Assembly (NCBI RefSeq): GCF_002879865.1
Contig: NZ_PNXY01000019.1
Span: 62,001-126,000 of the forward strand
Direction of reading: 5' to 3'
DNA from: Paraburkholderia rhynchosiae
Lineage (GTDB): Bacteria; Pseudomonadota; Gammaproteobacteria; Burkholderiales; Burkholderiaceae
DNA length: 64,000 bases
Position numbers and translations under genes: made by a program. Below the pieces are notes generated by a model. That model made no database searches. It had not been told where the DNA came from and worked only from the letters and a program-made list of their open reading frames with translations. Below, piece after piece: positions 51,550 through 59,518 of this stretch; positions within the stretch are counted from its first letter, which is position 1; each line of letters starts with the position of its first letter.

Positions 51550-54500
51550 GATGCGCTCCGCAAATGCTGCATCAACGGCTTGAATACGATCGACGCGAGG
51601 CTGCCGAACGGTTCGTCGAGCGTAAGCGGCGTGCCTCGCAGCGCGATGCGCAATGCCGGGTCGTCGGACTCGCTGCGCACGCGGTCGTTGATCCACACCC
51701 CTTGTGCCGCCGGATCGCTTTCGCTCACTTTGGTCCACGCGCTCTTCGGGAAAAAGCGCAGCGGCAGCCTGCGCCCCGCCTTGAACAGCGCGGCGAGCGG
51801 CGCGAGTTCATCGAGGGGCGCCTCGACCGGCGCGAGTTCGAAGCTTTCGCCGCTGCCGTGCCAGACAGTGCGGCGCGGGCCCTCGGGCCGGGCCGCGCAA
51901 TAGACCAGATGCGCGAGCCAAGCCGACAGGTAGTCGCGCGCGGTGGGTTTGGCGTAGCGAAAAATCACTTGTCCTGTTTCAGTCAGCAGGTTCAACGTGC
52001 CGTGCATTTGCAGCGGCGTTTCGGCGGCCTGGCGAAGCTGCGCGTCGTGAGGTCCGAACAACTCGCCGGCAATCTCCGCGCTATCGGGCCAGCGCGGCGC
52101 GATGTCGAGCACGAATGGCAAGCGCTCGACGCCCGAGGCGACTTCGCGGCGCACCGTGTCGGCAAGCTGGCGTAACGCGCCCAGTTCACGCGCGCGCCAC
52201 ACCGCGCCGGTCGCGCCGCCGGGCAACTCGGGGCTGGCCTCGGCGACGCGCCGCACGCGGTCGAACATATGCTCGTCGTCTTCCGTATCGGCGTCGAGCA
52301 GCACGGGCAAAAGACGCTCGGCCAATGCATCACGTCCCGCGTAATCCAGATCGAACGGCTCGGTGTCGAGCAGTTCGCCTTGCGCGTCCGACAACACGAT
52401 GCCGAGCCGATCGCGCAGCAACGCACGCGCAGGATGACGCCAGAACCGCACGAATTCGTCGAACGCAACGGGCACCGCGTCTTCCGGCGGCAACGGTTGA
52501 TCGAAGAACGGCGCGGCGGCTCGCTGCTGCGGCGCGGCCAGCAATGTGGCGAGTTCGGCGCGATCGGCGTCGTAAGTGAAGAGTTCCGGCTGCGCGGCGA
52601 AATACTCGGACGCAAACGCCTGCAACGGATGATCGACGATAAACGCACTGCGCGTGCGCTCCACCTCCGCCGGACTCGCGCCTTCGCCCGCCGACACTTG
52701 CGCCAGATGGTCGAGCAACTCGTCCACAAGCGCAGCCGGTGGCAACGGCGCGTTGTCGCGAATGCTGCGCCCGGTATAAGCAATAAAGAGACGGCTGCGC
52801 GCGGCCAGCAGCAGATCGAGGAACAGATTGCGCTCGTCGTCGCGGCGCTGCCGGTCGCCCGCTTTGCCGAACGCGGCCATCAGATCGAACTCGTCGGCGC
52901 GGGCGAGGCTCGGCAACACGCCGTCGTCCATGCCAAGCAGACAGACAATGCGGTACGGCAGGCCACGCAAGCTCGTCAGCGACGAAAACGTCACGCTGCC
53001 CCAAGGCACGCCGCCGCGAGCCGGATCGTCGAGCGCTTCAGTGAGTGCACCCCGCACGACCGCGGCGGGCATCGCGACCTGGTGCGCGCCGGCCTGCATC
53101 GCGTCGCCCATCTTGCCGATCGCGTCGCGCACGGCGGCGAGCGAGTCCGCAAATTCCACGCCGCCGTCGAAACACTGCGCGAGCGTCTCCAGCAGCAGTT
53201 GCGTCCACTCCGAAGATGTCTGTTCGGTCGCGCAACGCGCCGCGAAGGTATCGATATCGTCGACGAAACGTGACAGGCGGCCGAGCAGTTCCGCGTCCGA
53301 GCCGTCGGCGCCCTCGACGGGCAGCCAGGCGTCCACCGGTTCACCGCCGTCCGGCATCGCATAGCCGAGGTACAACCGGGTCAACGCATCCGCGAATGTG
53401 TGACGGGCAATCGGCACGTGTTCACCGGTGGGCTCGACGGGCGAAAGACCGCGGCGAGCCCCAGCCGCCGCGAGCCATTCCTGCGCGGCTTCGAGCGAAC
53501 TTGCGTCGATCCCGTAACGCACGGCAACCGCGTCGACGCGAAGCCATTCGATCAGATCCGGCGCGCCGACGCTGCGCTCGGGCAAGGCCAGCCAATCGAG
53601 CAGCAGCCGCGCGACCGGATTGGCCTGGGATGGCGGCAAGCCCGTGATCCGATACGGGATGCGGCGCGTATCGCCAACGGGCGTGGTGCCGAACACGGCG
53701 TCGATCAATGGCCCGGCCGCCGCGAGGTCGGACACGGCGACGAGCACATCGGACGGTTGCAGATCGTCGAATTCGTCGAACCAGCCAAGCAGGCGGTCAT
53801 GCAGCACTTCGAGCTGGCGCGACAAGCTGTGACACACGTGAACTTCTATGCCGCGCTCGTCCGGCAGCTCCTCGGCTTTCGTTTCCGAACGAAGATCGAG
53901 AATACCGTTTTGCACCGCGGCGAGCCAGGTCGGTTCGGGATTCTCGGTGAAGTCGCCGGTCTCGCCTGAAGCTGCGCTTTCAGTGAGCTCGTGCAGCATA
54001 TGCAACTGCGCCTGCGTTTGACGGCCCCATTCGGCGAGCAGTGGATGGCCCACTTCCTGATAGTCGAGCTGGCCTGCTGCATCGAGCGCCTGGACACGGC
54101 CTTCGCTCACCACGTCGAACCAGAACTCGCGGCACGGGTTCATCACGTAGAGGCGCACGTCGACCCAACGCGACAGCGCGCGCAGCAATGCAACGTGCAA
54201 CGGCGGCATGGTCGGCAGCGCGAATACGCTTACCGCTTCGGGCCACCTCGCGTTGGCGATGGCTTCGAGATCGAGTGTGTCGATTTCATCCAGAAAGCGG
54301 TATGCGGGCGGCAATGCGGCTGCGGGCGTTTGTGCATCGCCGGCCAGTTCCGTCAGCACCGCGCGCCACAGTGCGGCCTGCCAGCGTTCGTCCTCGCGCG
54401 CCGCCTCGCTAGCGCCGACGAGTCGCGGCCCTGCGTCGTCCGTGGCGCCGCTCGCGAAAATGGAACCGCCCTTCTGCCATTGCTGCAACCATTCAGGACG

Positions 54501-54923
54501 ATACGTCAGATAGTGGTCGAGTACGGTCGCCACGCGGCGCGCCAGTTCATAGCGCATTGACGCATCCGCCGCGTCGAGATACGTACGCAGACGAGGCGAC
54601 GCATTCCATGGCAGAGCCTCGTGCGCATCGCCCAGCAAACGAAAGCAGCGCCACACGAGCCGGTCGGGCGCGAACGGCGAATGCCGCGGCACCTCGATCA
54701 CACCGCCGATCTGCGCCCATAGCCACTGCGCGAGATAGCCAAAGTTGACGTTCGCGCAGATGCCCTGGCGCGCGGCGATATCGAGCTCGAGACGGCGCCG
54801 CACCGCCGCGCTTGGGACGATCACGGGCTGCGCGGTCCATGGGTCGGACGGCGCTTGCGCGAGGTCGTCGAGCAGCGCGCCGACAAGCGTTTCATAGCGG
54901 TTCGAATAGAAGAGCTGGAGCAT
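51546..54923 (-). CDS. recC: Exodeoxyribonuclease V subunit gamma RecC
   Basis: A 1125-aa RecC that recognises Chi and holds RecB and RecD together. It starts MLQLFYSNRYETLVGALLDDLAQAP and has PVIVPSAAVRRRLELDIAARQGICANVNFGYLAQWLW, DVLVAVSDLAAAGPLIDAVF, PYRITGLPPSQANPVARLLLDWLAL, TFSSLTSLRGLPYRIVCLLGMDDGVLPS and FVRFWRHPARALLRDRLGI. It is a degenerate helicase without an intact Walker A, as expected. It heads the recC-recB-recD operon, with 224 bp between it and the divergent transporter gene. Confidence 0.95.
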   Translation of the reverse strand: MLQLFYSNRYETLVGALLDDLAQAPSDPWTAQPVIVPSAAVRRRLELDIAARQGICANVNFGYLAQWLWAQIGGVIEVPRHSPFAPDRLVWRCFRLLGDAHEALPWNASPRLRTYLDAADASMRYELARRVATVLDHYLTYRPEWLQQWQKGGSIFASGATDDAGPRLVGASEAAREDERWQAALWRAVLTELAGDAQTPAAALPPAYRFLDEIDTLDLEAIANARWPEAVSVFALPTMPPLHVALLRALSRWVDVRLYVMNPCREFWFDVVSEGRVQALDAAGQLDYQEVGHPLLAEWGRQTQAQLHMLHELTESAASGETGDFTENPEPTWLAAVQNGILDLRSETKAEELPDERGIEVHVCHSLSRQLEVLHDRLLGWFDEFDDLQPSDVLVAVSDLAAAGPLIDAVFGTTPVGDTRRIPYRITGLPPSQANPVARLLLDWLALPERSVGAPDLIEWLRVDAVAVRYGIDASSLEAAQEWLAAAGARRGLSPVEPTGEHVPIARHTFADALTRLYLGYAMPDGGEPVDAWLPVEGADGSDAELLGRLSRFVDDIDTFAARCATEQTSSEWTQLLLETLAQCFDGGVEFADSLAAVRDAIGKMGDAMQAGAHQVAMPAAVVRGALTEALDDPARGGVPWGSVTFSSLTSLRGLPYRIVCLLGMDDGVLPSLARADEFDLMAAFGKAGDRQRRDDERNLFLDLLLAARSRLFIAYTGRSIRDNAPLPPAALVDELLDHLAQVSAGEGASPAEVERTRSAFIVDHPLQAFASEYFAAQPELFTYDADRAELATLLAAPQQRAAAPFFDQPLPPEDAVPVAFDEFVRFWRHPARALLRDRLGIVLSDAQGELLDTEPFDLDYAGRDALAERLLPVLLDADTEDDEHMFDRVRRVAEASPELPGGATGAVWRARELGALRQLADTVRREVASGVERLPFVLDIAPRWPDSAEIAGELFGPHDAQLRQAAETPLQMHGTLNLLTETGQVIFRYAKPTARDYLSAWLAHLVYCAARPEGPRRTVWHGSGESFELAPVEAPLDELAPLAALFKAGRRLPLRFFPKSAWTKVSESDPAAQGVWINDRVRSESDDPALRIALRGTPLTLDEPFGSLASIVFKPLMQHLRSAS

Positions 54924-55147
54924 GGATCCCGGGCCGCGCGGTGTGGCTACGCCGCATTCGCGACAAACGCGCGAGCCGCGGCGGACAGTGAAGCGACAGC
55001 ATAACAAAGGCGCTCGCCGCGCAGAACCTGGCCGAACGGACGAGGTCAGATCAGACGCAAAATCAGTTAGACTCGTCGGCAGTCTTGGGGCTGTCCCCGG
55101 GCTTGTGCCTTCAACCGCTTTTTGTCAGTGAATGAAACAGGCAGTCG

Positions 55148-57649
55148 ATGCGCTATTCGGTTGAAATAAAAAAATTCCTTTACAGCCAGTACTTTTATGG
55201 CGGCCTGCGCATCGCGGTTGGTGTGTCCTTACCTGCGGTGCTGTGCCTGATCGTGTTTCACAATCGGGACCTCGGCTTCACGATTGCGACGGGCGCGCTC
55301 GGCGCGTGTGTCGTCGATATGCCGGGTCCGCTGAAGTACAAGCACAACGAGATGCTGGCGTGCTCGGTGATCGGTTTTCTGTCCGCGCTCGCCACCGGCC
55401 TTGCCACCGTGAATCCGGTGGCGCTGTGGTGCACCGTCGTGCCGCTCACGTTCCTGCTTTCATTGATCGTGGTGTATGGCAACCGCTGGCCGCAGATCAG
55501 CTTTGCCACGCTGTTCATGATGATCATGACGCTGGAAGAGCACTTCACGCCCATGCAGGCGCTCGTCAACGCGTCGTGGATTCTGGTGGGCGGTCTCTGG
55601 TACACGTACTGGTCAACCGCCGTGAGCCGCTGGATGATGCACCGCATCGAGCAGCAGGCGCTGGCCGAAAGCGTCTTTGCCTGCGCCGATTATCTGCTTG
55701 CGCGCGCGGCGTTCTACGACCTCGATAACGATCTGGACGAGTGTTATCGCAATCTCGTCGACAAGCAGATTGCGGCAGTGGATCGGCAGGACGCGGCGCG
55801 CGACATCGTGTTGCGCAATTTACCCAAGCTCAAGAGCGGCAAGCTCGAACCGCGCCGCGCGATGCTGTTCAACCTGTTCATCAACACGGTCGATCTGCAC
55901 GAGCTTTTTGTTGGCGCACATACCGACTACCCGCTCGTGCGCAACACCTTCGGCGGCACGGATCTGCTGGTGTTCTACCGCGACCTGATTCGAAAAGCCG
56001 CCGCGGATCTCGAGGAAATCGGGCTTGCTGTCTTGCAGAACCATGCGCCCCGCGCTCGGGTGAATGTAAAGGCCGAGCTGCGCGCAATCGAGTTCGAGAT
56101 CGAAGTGATGCGCAAGCAGGAACTGCCGGCGAAGAATCCCGAGGCTTATTCGGCGGTCTCGTCCACGTTCCGGCGCATCTGGAGCGCCACGCGTCTGATC
56201 GACAAGATGCGCAAGAGTCTGTCGAGCGATCCGAGCACGACGGAGACCGAACTGCGCCTCGACCAGGCGCTTAACCGTTTCGTGTCGAGCCGCCGTGTGC
56301 CGTTCGGCCAGATCTTGTCGAATCTGACGATGGCCTCGCCGAGCTTCCGTCACGCACTGCGTGTGACGATCGCGGTGGCGGTCGGCTTCTGGCTCGGCCG
56401 CGTGCTGCCGCTCACCAACGCGTACTGGATCGTGATGACCACGGTCATCATTTTGAAGCCGGGCTACTCGCTGACCAAACAGCGCAATGGGCAGCGGATC
56501 GTCGGCACGCTGATCGGCTGCGCGGCGAGCATCGCGCTGATGATCTTCGTGAAGGAGCCGCACATTCTGCTGGTGGTGATGTTCGCGTCGATGGTGATGA
56601 GCTACAGCCTGCTGCTGTTCAATTACACGGCGAGCGTGGTGTTCACTTCGTCGTATGTTCTACTGATGTTCCATCTGCTTGCGCCGGGCAGCATGCGCAT
56701 CATCGGTGAACGCGCGATCGACACGGTGGTGGGCTGCGCGATCGCCATTGCCGCGAGTCACCTGTTCCCGTACTGGGAATATCGTTTGATGGGCAAGCTC
56801 GTCAACAACATGATCGGCGCAACGCGCCAGTTTCTCGAAGCGAGCTGGTGGTGGAGCGGCAAGCCGGCAGCCGCTGCTGTCGCCACGGTGACGGAAGCCG
56901 GCGCGCGCGCGCCGCTTGCGGCGATGGCCGATCCGGCAATCGACTTCGGTAAGCCCGCGCTTGCTGCTACAAGTAGAGCCCTCGATGAGGGGACTCAAGC
57001 CAGCTTGCAAGCCGGCGCTCTGGCCGGCGCGGGCGCTCATGCACAGATCGGCACCGGAGTAAGCGCGGTCGCCGGCTCAGGCGCCACCGCACCCGTCAAC
57101 GGGACGGCAAAGCCGGTCGCCGGCGCATCGCCTGCAGCCGCCGCTGCGGCGACCGCACTCGATCGCGATTATCGTTACCGGCTCGCGCGCAAGAACGTCC
57201 ATGTCGCATTCGCTAATCTGGGTCAGGCGTTTCAGCGGATGATGCTGGAGCCGAAGTCCGCACAGAAGTTCGTGCCGGAACTCAACGACCTGCTGCTGCG
57301 CAGCCATGTGCTCGCGTCGCAGATCACAGCGGCCGCACCGCTGCTGCGCACGTCCGCGCAACAGGCCGACAGCGTATCGCTGCAAGCGCTGCAACGCGCA
57401 TTGGGCGTCGTACGCGACAATCTCACGGAAGCCGAGGCAGGCAATGCGCCGCCCGCCGACCACAGCGAGCAGATCAAACAGCTCACGCGCGAACTAGACA
57501 CGATGGTCGTCGCGGCCGAAAAATCGCAGGACTATTCGGCGGATGCGGCGCATGACATGAAACTGCTCGCGCATCAATGCAAGCAGATGCTCGCGGCGGC
57601 GACGCTGATCCGCAAGGATGCGAGCGTGATTCGCTTGCCGGATGAGTGA
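55148..57649 (+). CDS. FUSC family inner-membrane protein (YccS/AaeB-like exporter)
   Basis: An 833-aa membrane protein with two groups of helices: residues about 15-170 (FYGGLRIAVGVSLPAVLCLIVF, TIATGALGACVVDMPG, VIGFLSALATGL) and about 400-540 (FRHALRVTIAVAVGFWLGRVLPLTNAYWIVMTTVIILKPGYSLTKQRNGQRIVGTLIGCAA). This is the FUSC two-repeat layout. A cytoplasmic helical segment joins them, and the C-terminal part has an Ala/Gly-rich low-complexity region (about 570-670) before a final helical domain. Relatives include AaeB and YccS; export of aromatic acids or similar compounds is likely but unproven. Confidence 0.88.
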   Translation: MRYSVEIKKFLYSQYFYGGLRIAVGVSLPAVLCLIVFHNRDLGFTIATGALGACVVDMPGPLKYKHNEMLACSVIGFLSALATGLATVNPVALWCTVVPLTFLLSLIVVYGNRWPQISFATLFMMIMTLEEHFTPMQALVNASWILVGGLWYTYWSTAVSRWMMHRIEQQALAESVFACADYLLARAAFYDLDNDLDECYRNLVDKQIAAVDRQDAARDIVLRNLPKLKSGKLEPRRAMLFNLFINTVDLHELFVGAHTDYPLVRNTFGGTDLLVFYRDLIRKAAADLEEIGLAVLQNHAPRARVNVKAELRAIEFEIEVMRKQELPAKNPEAYSAVSSTFRRIWSATRLIDKMRKSLSSDPSTTETELRLDQALNRFVSSRRVPFGQILSNLTMASPSFRHALRVTIAVAVGFWLGRVLPLTNAYWIVMTTVIILKPGYSLTKQRNGQRIVGTLIGCAASIALMIFVKEPHILLVVMFASMVMSYSLLLFNYTASVVFTSSYVLLMFHLLAPGSMRIIGERAIDTVVGCAIAIAASHLFPYWEYRLMGKLVNNMIGATRQFLEASWWWSGKPAAAAVATVTEAGARAPLAAMADPAIDFGKPALAATSRALDEGTQASLQAGALAGAGAHAQIGTGVSAVAGSGATAPVNGTAKPVAGASPAAAAAATALDRDYRYRLARKNVHVAFANLGQAFQRMMLEPKSAQKFVPELNDLLLRSHVLASQITAAAPLLRTSAQQADSVSLQALQRALGVVRDNLTEAEAGNAPPADHSEQIKQLTRELDTMVVAAEKSQDYSADAAHDMKLLAHQCKQMLAAATLIRKDASVIRLPDE

Positions 57650-57803
57650 CGCCGCGTGACGCTGTGTGACGCTGATTGCAACGCCGACACACGGACTAGG
57701 GGCGCTTACGCGCGGCACGCGACACGCGTCGCGACAACTGGGCGACCATTTGCCACAACCCACGACACCATTACCGGCGGTCACGCACGATGACCGCCGC
57801 ACC

Positions 57804-58031
57804 TCACTGTGCCGTGCCGCTTGCAGGTTTGGCTGCAGTAGCCGCAGCGCTCGTCGCAGTCACTGCGGCCGCGCCCGATGAAATGGACACCGACGGTGCA
57901 TTTTCATTGTCGAAATCGCGCTTTTCCTTGATCGCGTTGTAGAAAAGCGTGGCGATCACCAGCAGTACCGCGACCACGATAAACACGGCAATGCCGAAGG
58001 TCGGATTTTTCTTGCGCGGCGGTTTGTTCAT
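57804..58031 (-). CDS. Small single-helix membrane protein
   Basis: A 75-aa protein with a basic start (MNKPPRKKNP), one transmembrane helix (FGIAVFIVVAVLLVIATLFYNAI) and a Ser/Ala/Thr-rich tail. N-terminus in, C-terminus out is expected from the positive-inside rule. No ribosome-binding site is strong, and no family is recognised. It lies between the FUSC gene and the Lrp regulator and could be an accessory of either or independent. Confidence 0.6.
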   Translation of the reverse strand: MNKPPRKKNPTFGIAVFIVVAVLLVIATLFYNAIKEKRDFDNENAPSVSISSGAAAVTATSAAATAAKPASGTAQ

Positions 58032-58200
58032 GAGGCGGCTCGGATCGCGAGGCAGTCGCGGAAGATAGCGGAGAAGGCGGCATTCTACGCTGCGACAGCT
58101 TGCACTCGGCTTGCAGTCTGCAGAGGGGAAGAGCCTGTCCAGGCGCACGGCCAAGGGCGTAGCCATGGCCGGGCAAACCGTGCCCGGCTGAAGCTCAGCG

Positions 58201-58674
58201 TTACACCAACGCCGCGGGCCGCACCGGCAACGCCGTCGAATATTTGATCTGCTCCATCGCGAAGCTCGAACTCACGTCGTATAACGGCACGGCGGCGATC
58301 AACAGTTTGTAGACCCGGTCGTAGTCGTCGATATCCGAGACGACCACGCGCAGCAGGTAGTCGGTCTCGCCGCTCATCCGGTACACCTCCACCACCTCGG
58401 GAATGTCCTGCACGGCACGCGTGAAGGTTTGCGCCCAGGCCTCCGTATGCTGATTGGTGCGCACGGCGACGAACACCGTGGTGCCGACACCAAGCTTGCG
58501 GGCATCGCACAGCGCGACCTGCGCGCGGATCACGCCCGCCTCCTTCAGACGCTGCAGCCGCTTCCAGCATGGCGTCTGCGACAGGTTCACGCGCTGCGCC
58601 AACTCGGCAATCGGCATGGTCGCGTCTTGCTGCAACAACTCCAACAGCTTCCGGTCGATGATATCCATTCCCAT
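58201..58674 (-). CDS. Lrp/AsnC family transcriptional regulator
   Basis: A 157-aa regulator: N-terminal helix-turn-helix (IIDRKLLELLQQDATMPIAELAQRVNLSQTPCWKRLQRLKEAGVI) and a RAM ligand-binding domain (VVEVYRMSGETDYLLRVVVSDIDDYDRVYKLL). Members sense amino acids and bind AT-rich DNA. It is divergent from the cysteine-dioxygenase-like gene with 136 bp between, so that gene is the likely target, and a sulfur amino acid could be the effector. Confidence 0.93.
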   Translation of the reverse strand: MGMDIIDRKLLELLQQDATMPIAELAQRVNLSQTPCWKRLQRLKEAGVIRAQVALCDARKLGVGTTVFVAVRTNQHTEAWAQTFTRAVQDIPEVVEVYRMSGETDYLLRVVVSDIDDYDRVYKLLIAAVPLYDVSSSFAMEQIKYSTALPVRPAALV

Positions 58675-58810
58675 CGTCTCGCCCCTTTAGGAAATTATTC
58701 TACTTTTCAGATTGTGAGGGGAATTATATGGAAACTCTTTCTCCGGACAAAACGGTATAAATGTCCGAACCACAAAAACTTATCGGCAGTAGGCCTGCCG
58801 TTCAACGACC
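58675..58810. promoter_or_regulatory. AT-rich divergent control region
   Basis: The gap between the Lrp-type gene and the dioxygenase gene is clearly richer in A and T than the rest of the window. It contains two related segments (GGAAATTATTC near 58690 and GGGAATTATATG near 58720). CGGACA-N12-TGTCCG at 58744-58767 encloses TATAAA, a possible -10 for the dioxygenase gene, but no good -35 was found. This fits an Lrp-type binding region. Confidence 0.4.
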
Positions 58811-59449
58811 ATGAGCTACGACCGTTCGTTTGACCGTCTCCCCGATCAATTCATCGCGCCGAACGATCGACACGACACGCTGACGCGCACCGAGCCCGCC
58901 GAGCACCACGAGCCTCTCGCAAGGCTCTGCAACGCGCTCGACGCCATCTTTGAAAGCTGCGCAAGTTTCCCCGATCCGTCGCATTCGACCTTCTTCGCGC
59001 GCAGCATGCGAATCGCGCTTGCTCAAGCCGCTGCCGACCCGAAACTGCTCCGGCGCGAGCAACGCGAAGGATCGCTCGATAACTACCGGCGTCATCTGCT
59101 CGCCGCCGATCCGCACGGCCGTTATGCGATCGCCGCGCTCGTCTGGCTGCCGCACCAGGCGAGCCCCGTGCACGCACACCACACATGGTGCGGATACGCG
59201 GTGATCGACGGCGCGTTGAATGAGACCGTATTCGAGTGGAATGACTCGCACGAGTGCGCAAGCGCCACCCGCACGCAGTCGCGCAAATGCGGCGCAGTGT
59301 CGTTCGTGCGCGGCGGCCGCGGCGGCATTCATCGGCTGGGAAATTGCAGCGATGCGCCGGCCGTGTCATTGCATATTTACGGCGTTCCGGGCGCGCGGAT
59401 CGGCACGCACGTGAACGATGTCGTACGCGCCGCGCCCGCGCTTGTCTGA
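58811..59449 (+). CDS. Cysteine dioxygenase family protein
   Basis: A 212-aa cupin of the cysteine dioxygenase family. The three-His iron site is visible as His121 and His123 (SPVHAHHTWCG) and His174 (GGIHRLGN). Related bacterial enzymes oxidise L-cysteine to cysteine sulfinate, or 3-mercaptopropionate to the sulfinate; motifs alone do not decide between them. The N-terminal 40 residues are polar and variable. The divergent Lrp-type regulator supports a role in thiol or amino-acid metabolism. Confidence 0.85.
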   Translation: MSYDRSFDRLPDQFIAPNDRHDTLTRTEPAEHHEPLARLCNALDAIFESCASFPDPSHSTFFARSMRIALAQAAADPKLLRREQREGSLDNYRRHLLAADPHGRYAIAALVWLPHQASPVHAHHTWCGYAVIDGALNETVFEWNDSHECASATRTQSRKCGAVSFVRGGRGGIHRLGNCSDAPAVSLHIYGVPGARIGTHVNDVVRAAPALV

Positions 59450-59518
59450 TAGCGCTCGTCGGTCAACGGCTGAGCGCTTGACCGCGCTCACGCCATCTGG
59501 CGCAGCCCCGTCCAATAA

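Noticed and set aside
52269..53273. Open frame of 334 codons on the plus strand over recC
   Set aside because: Antisense to recC, no start signal and no domain.
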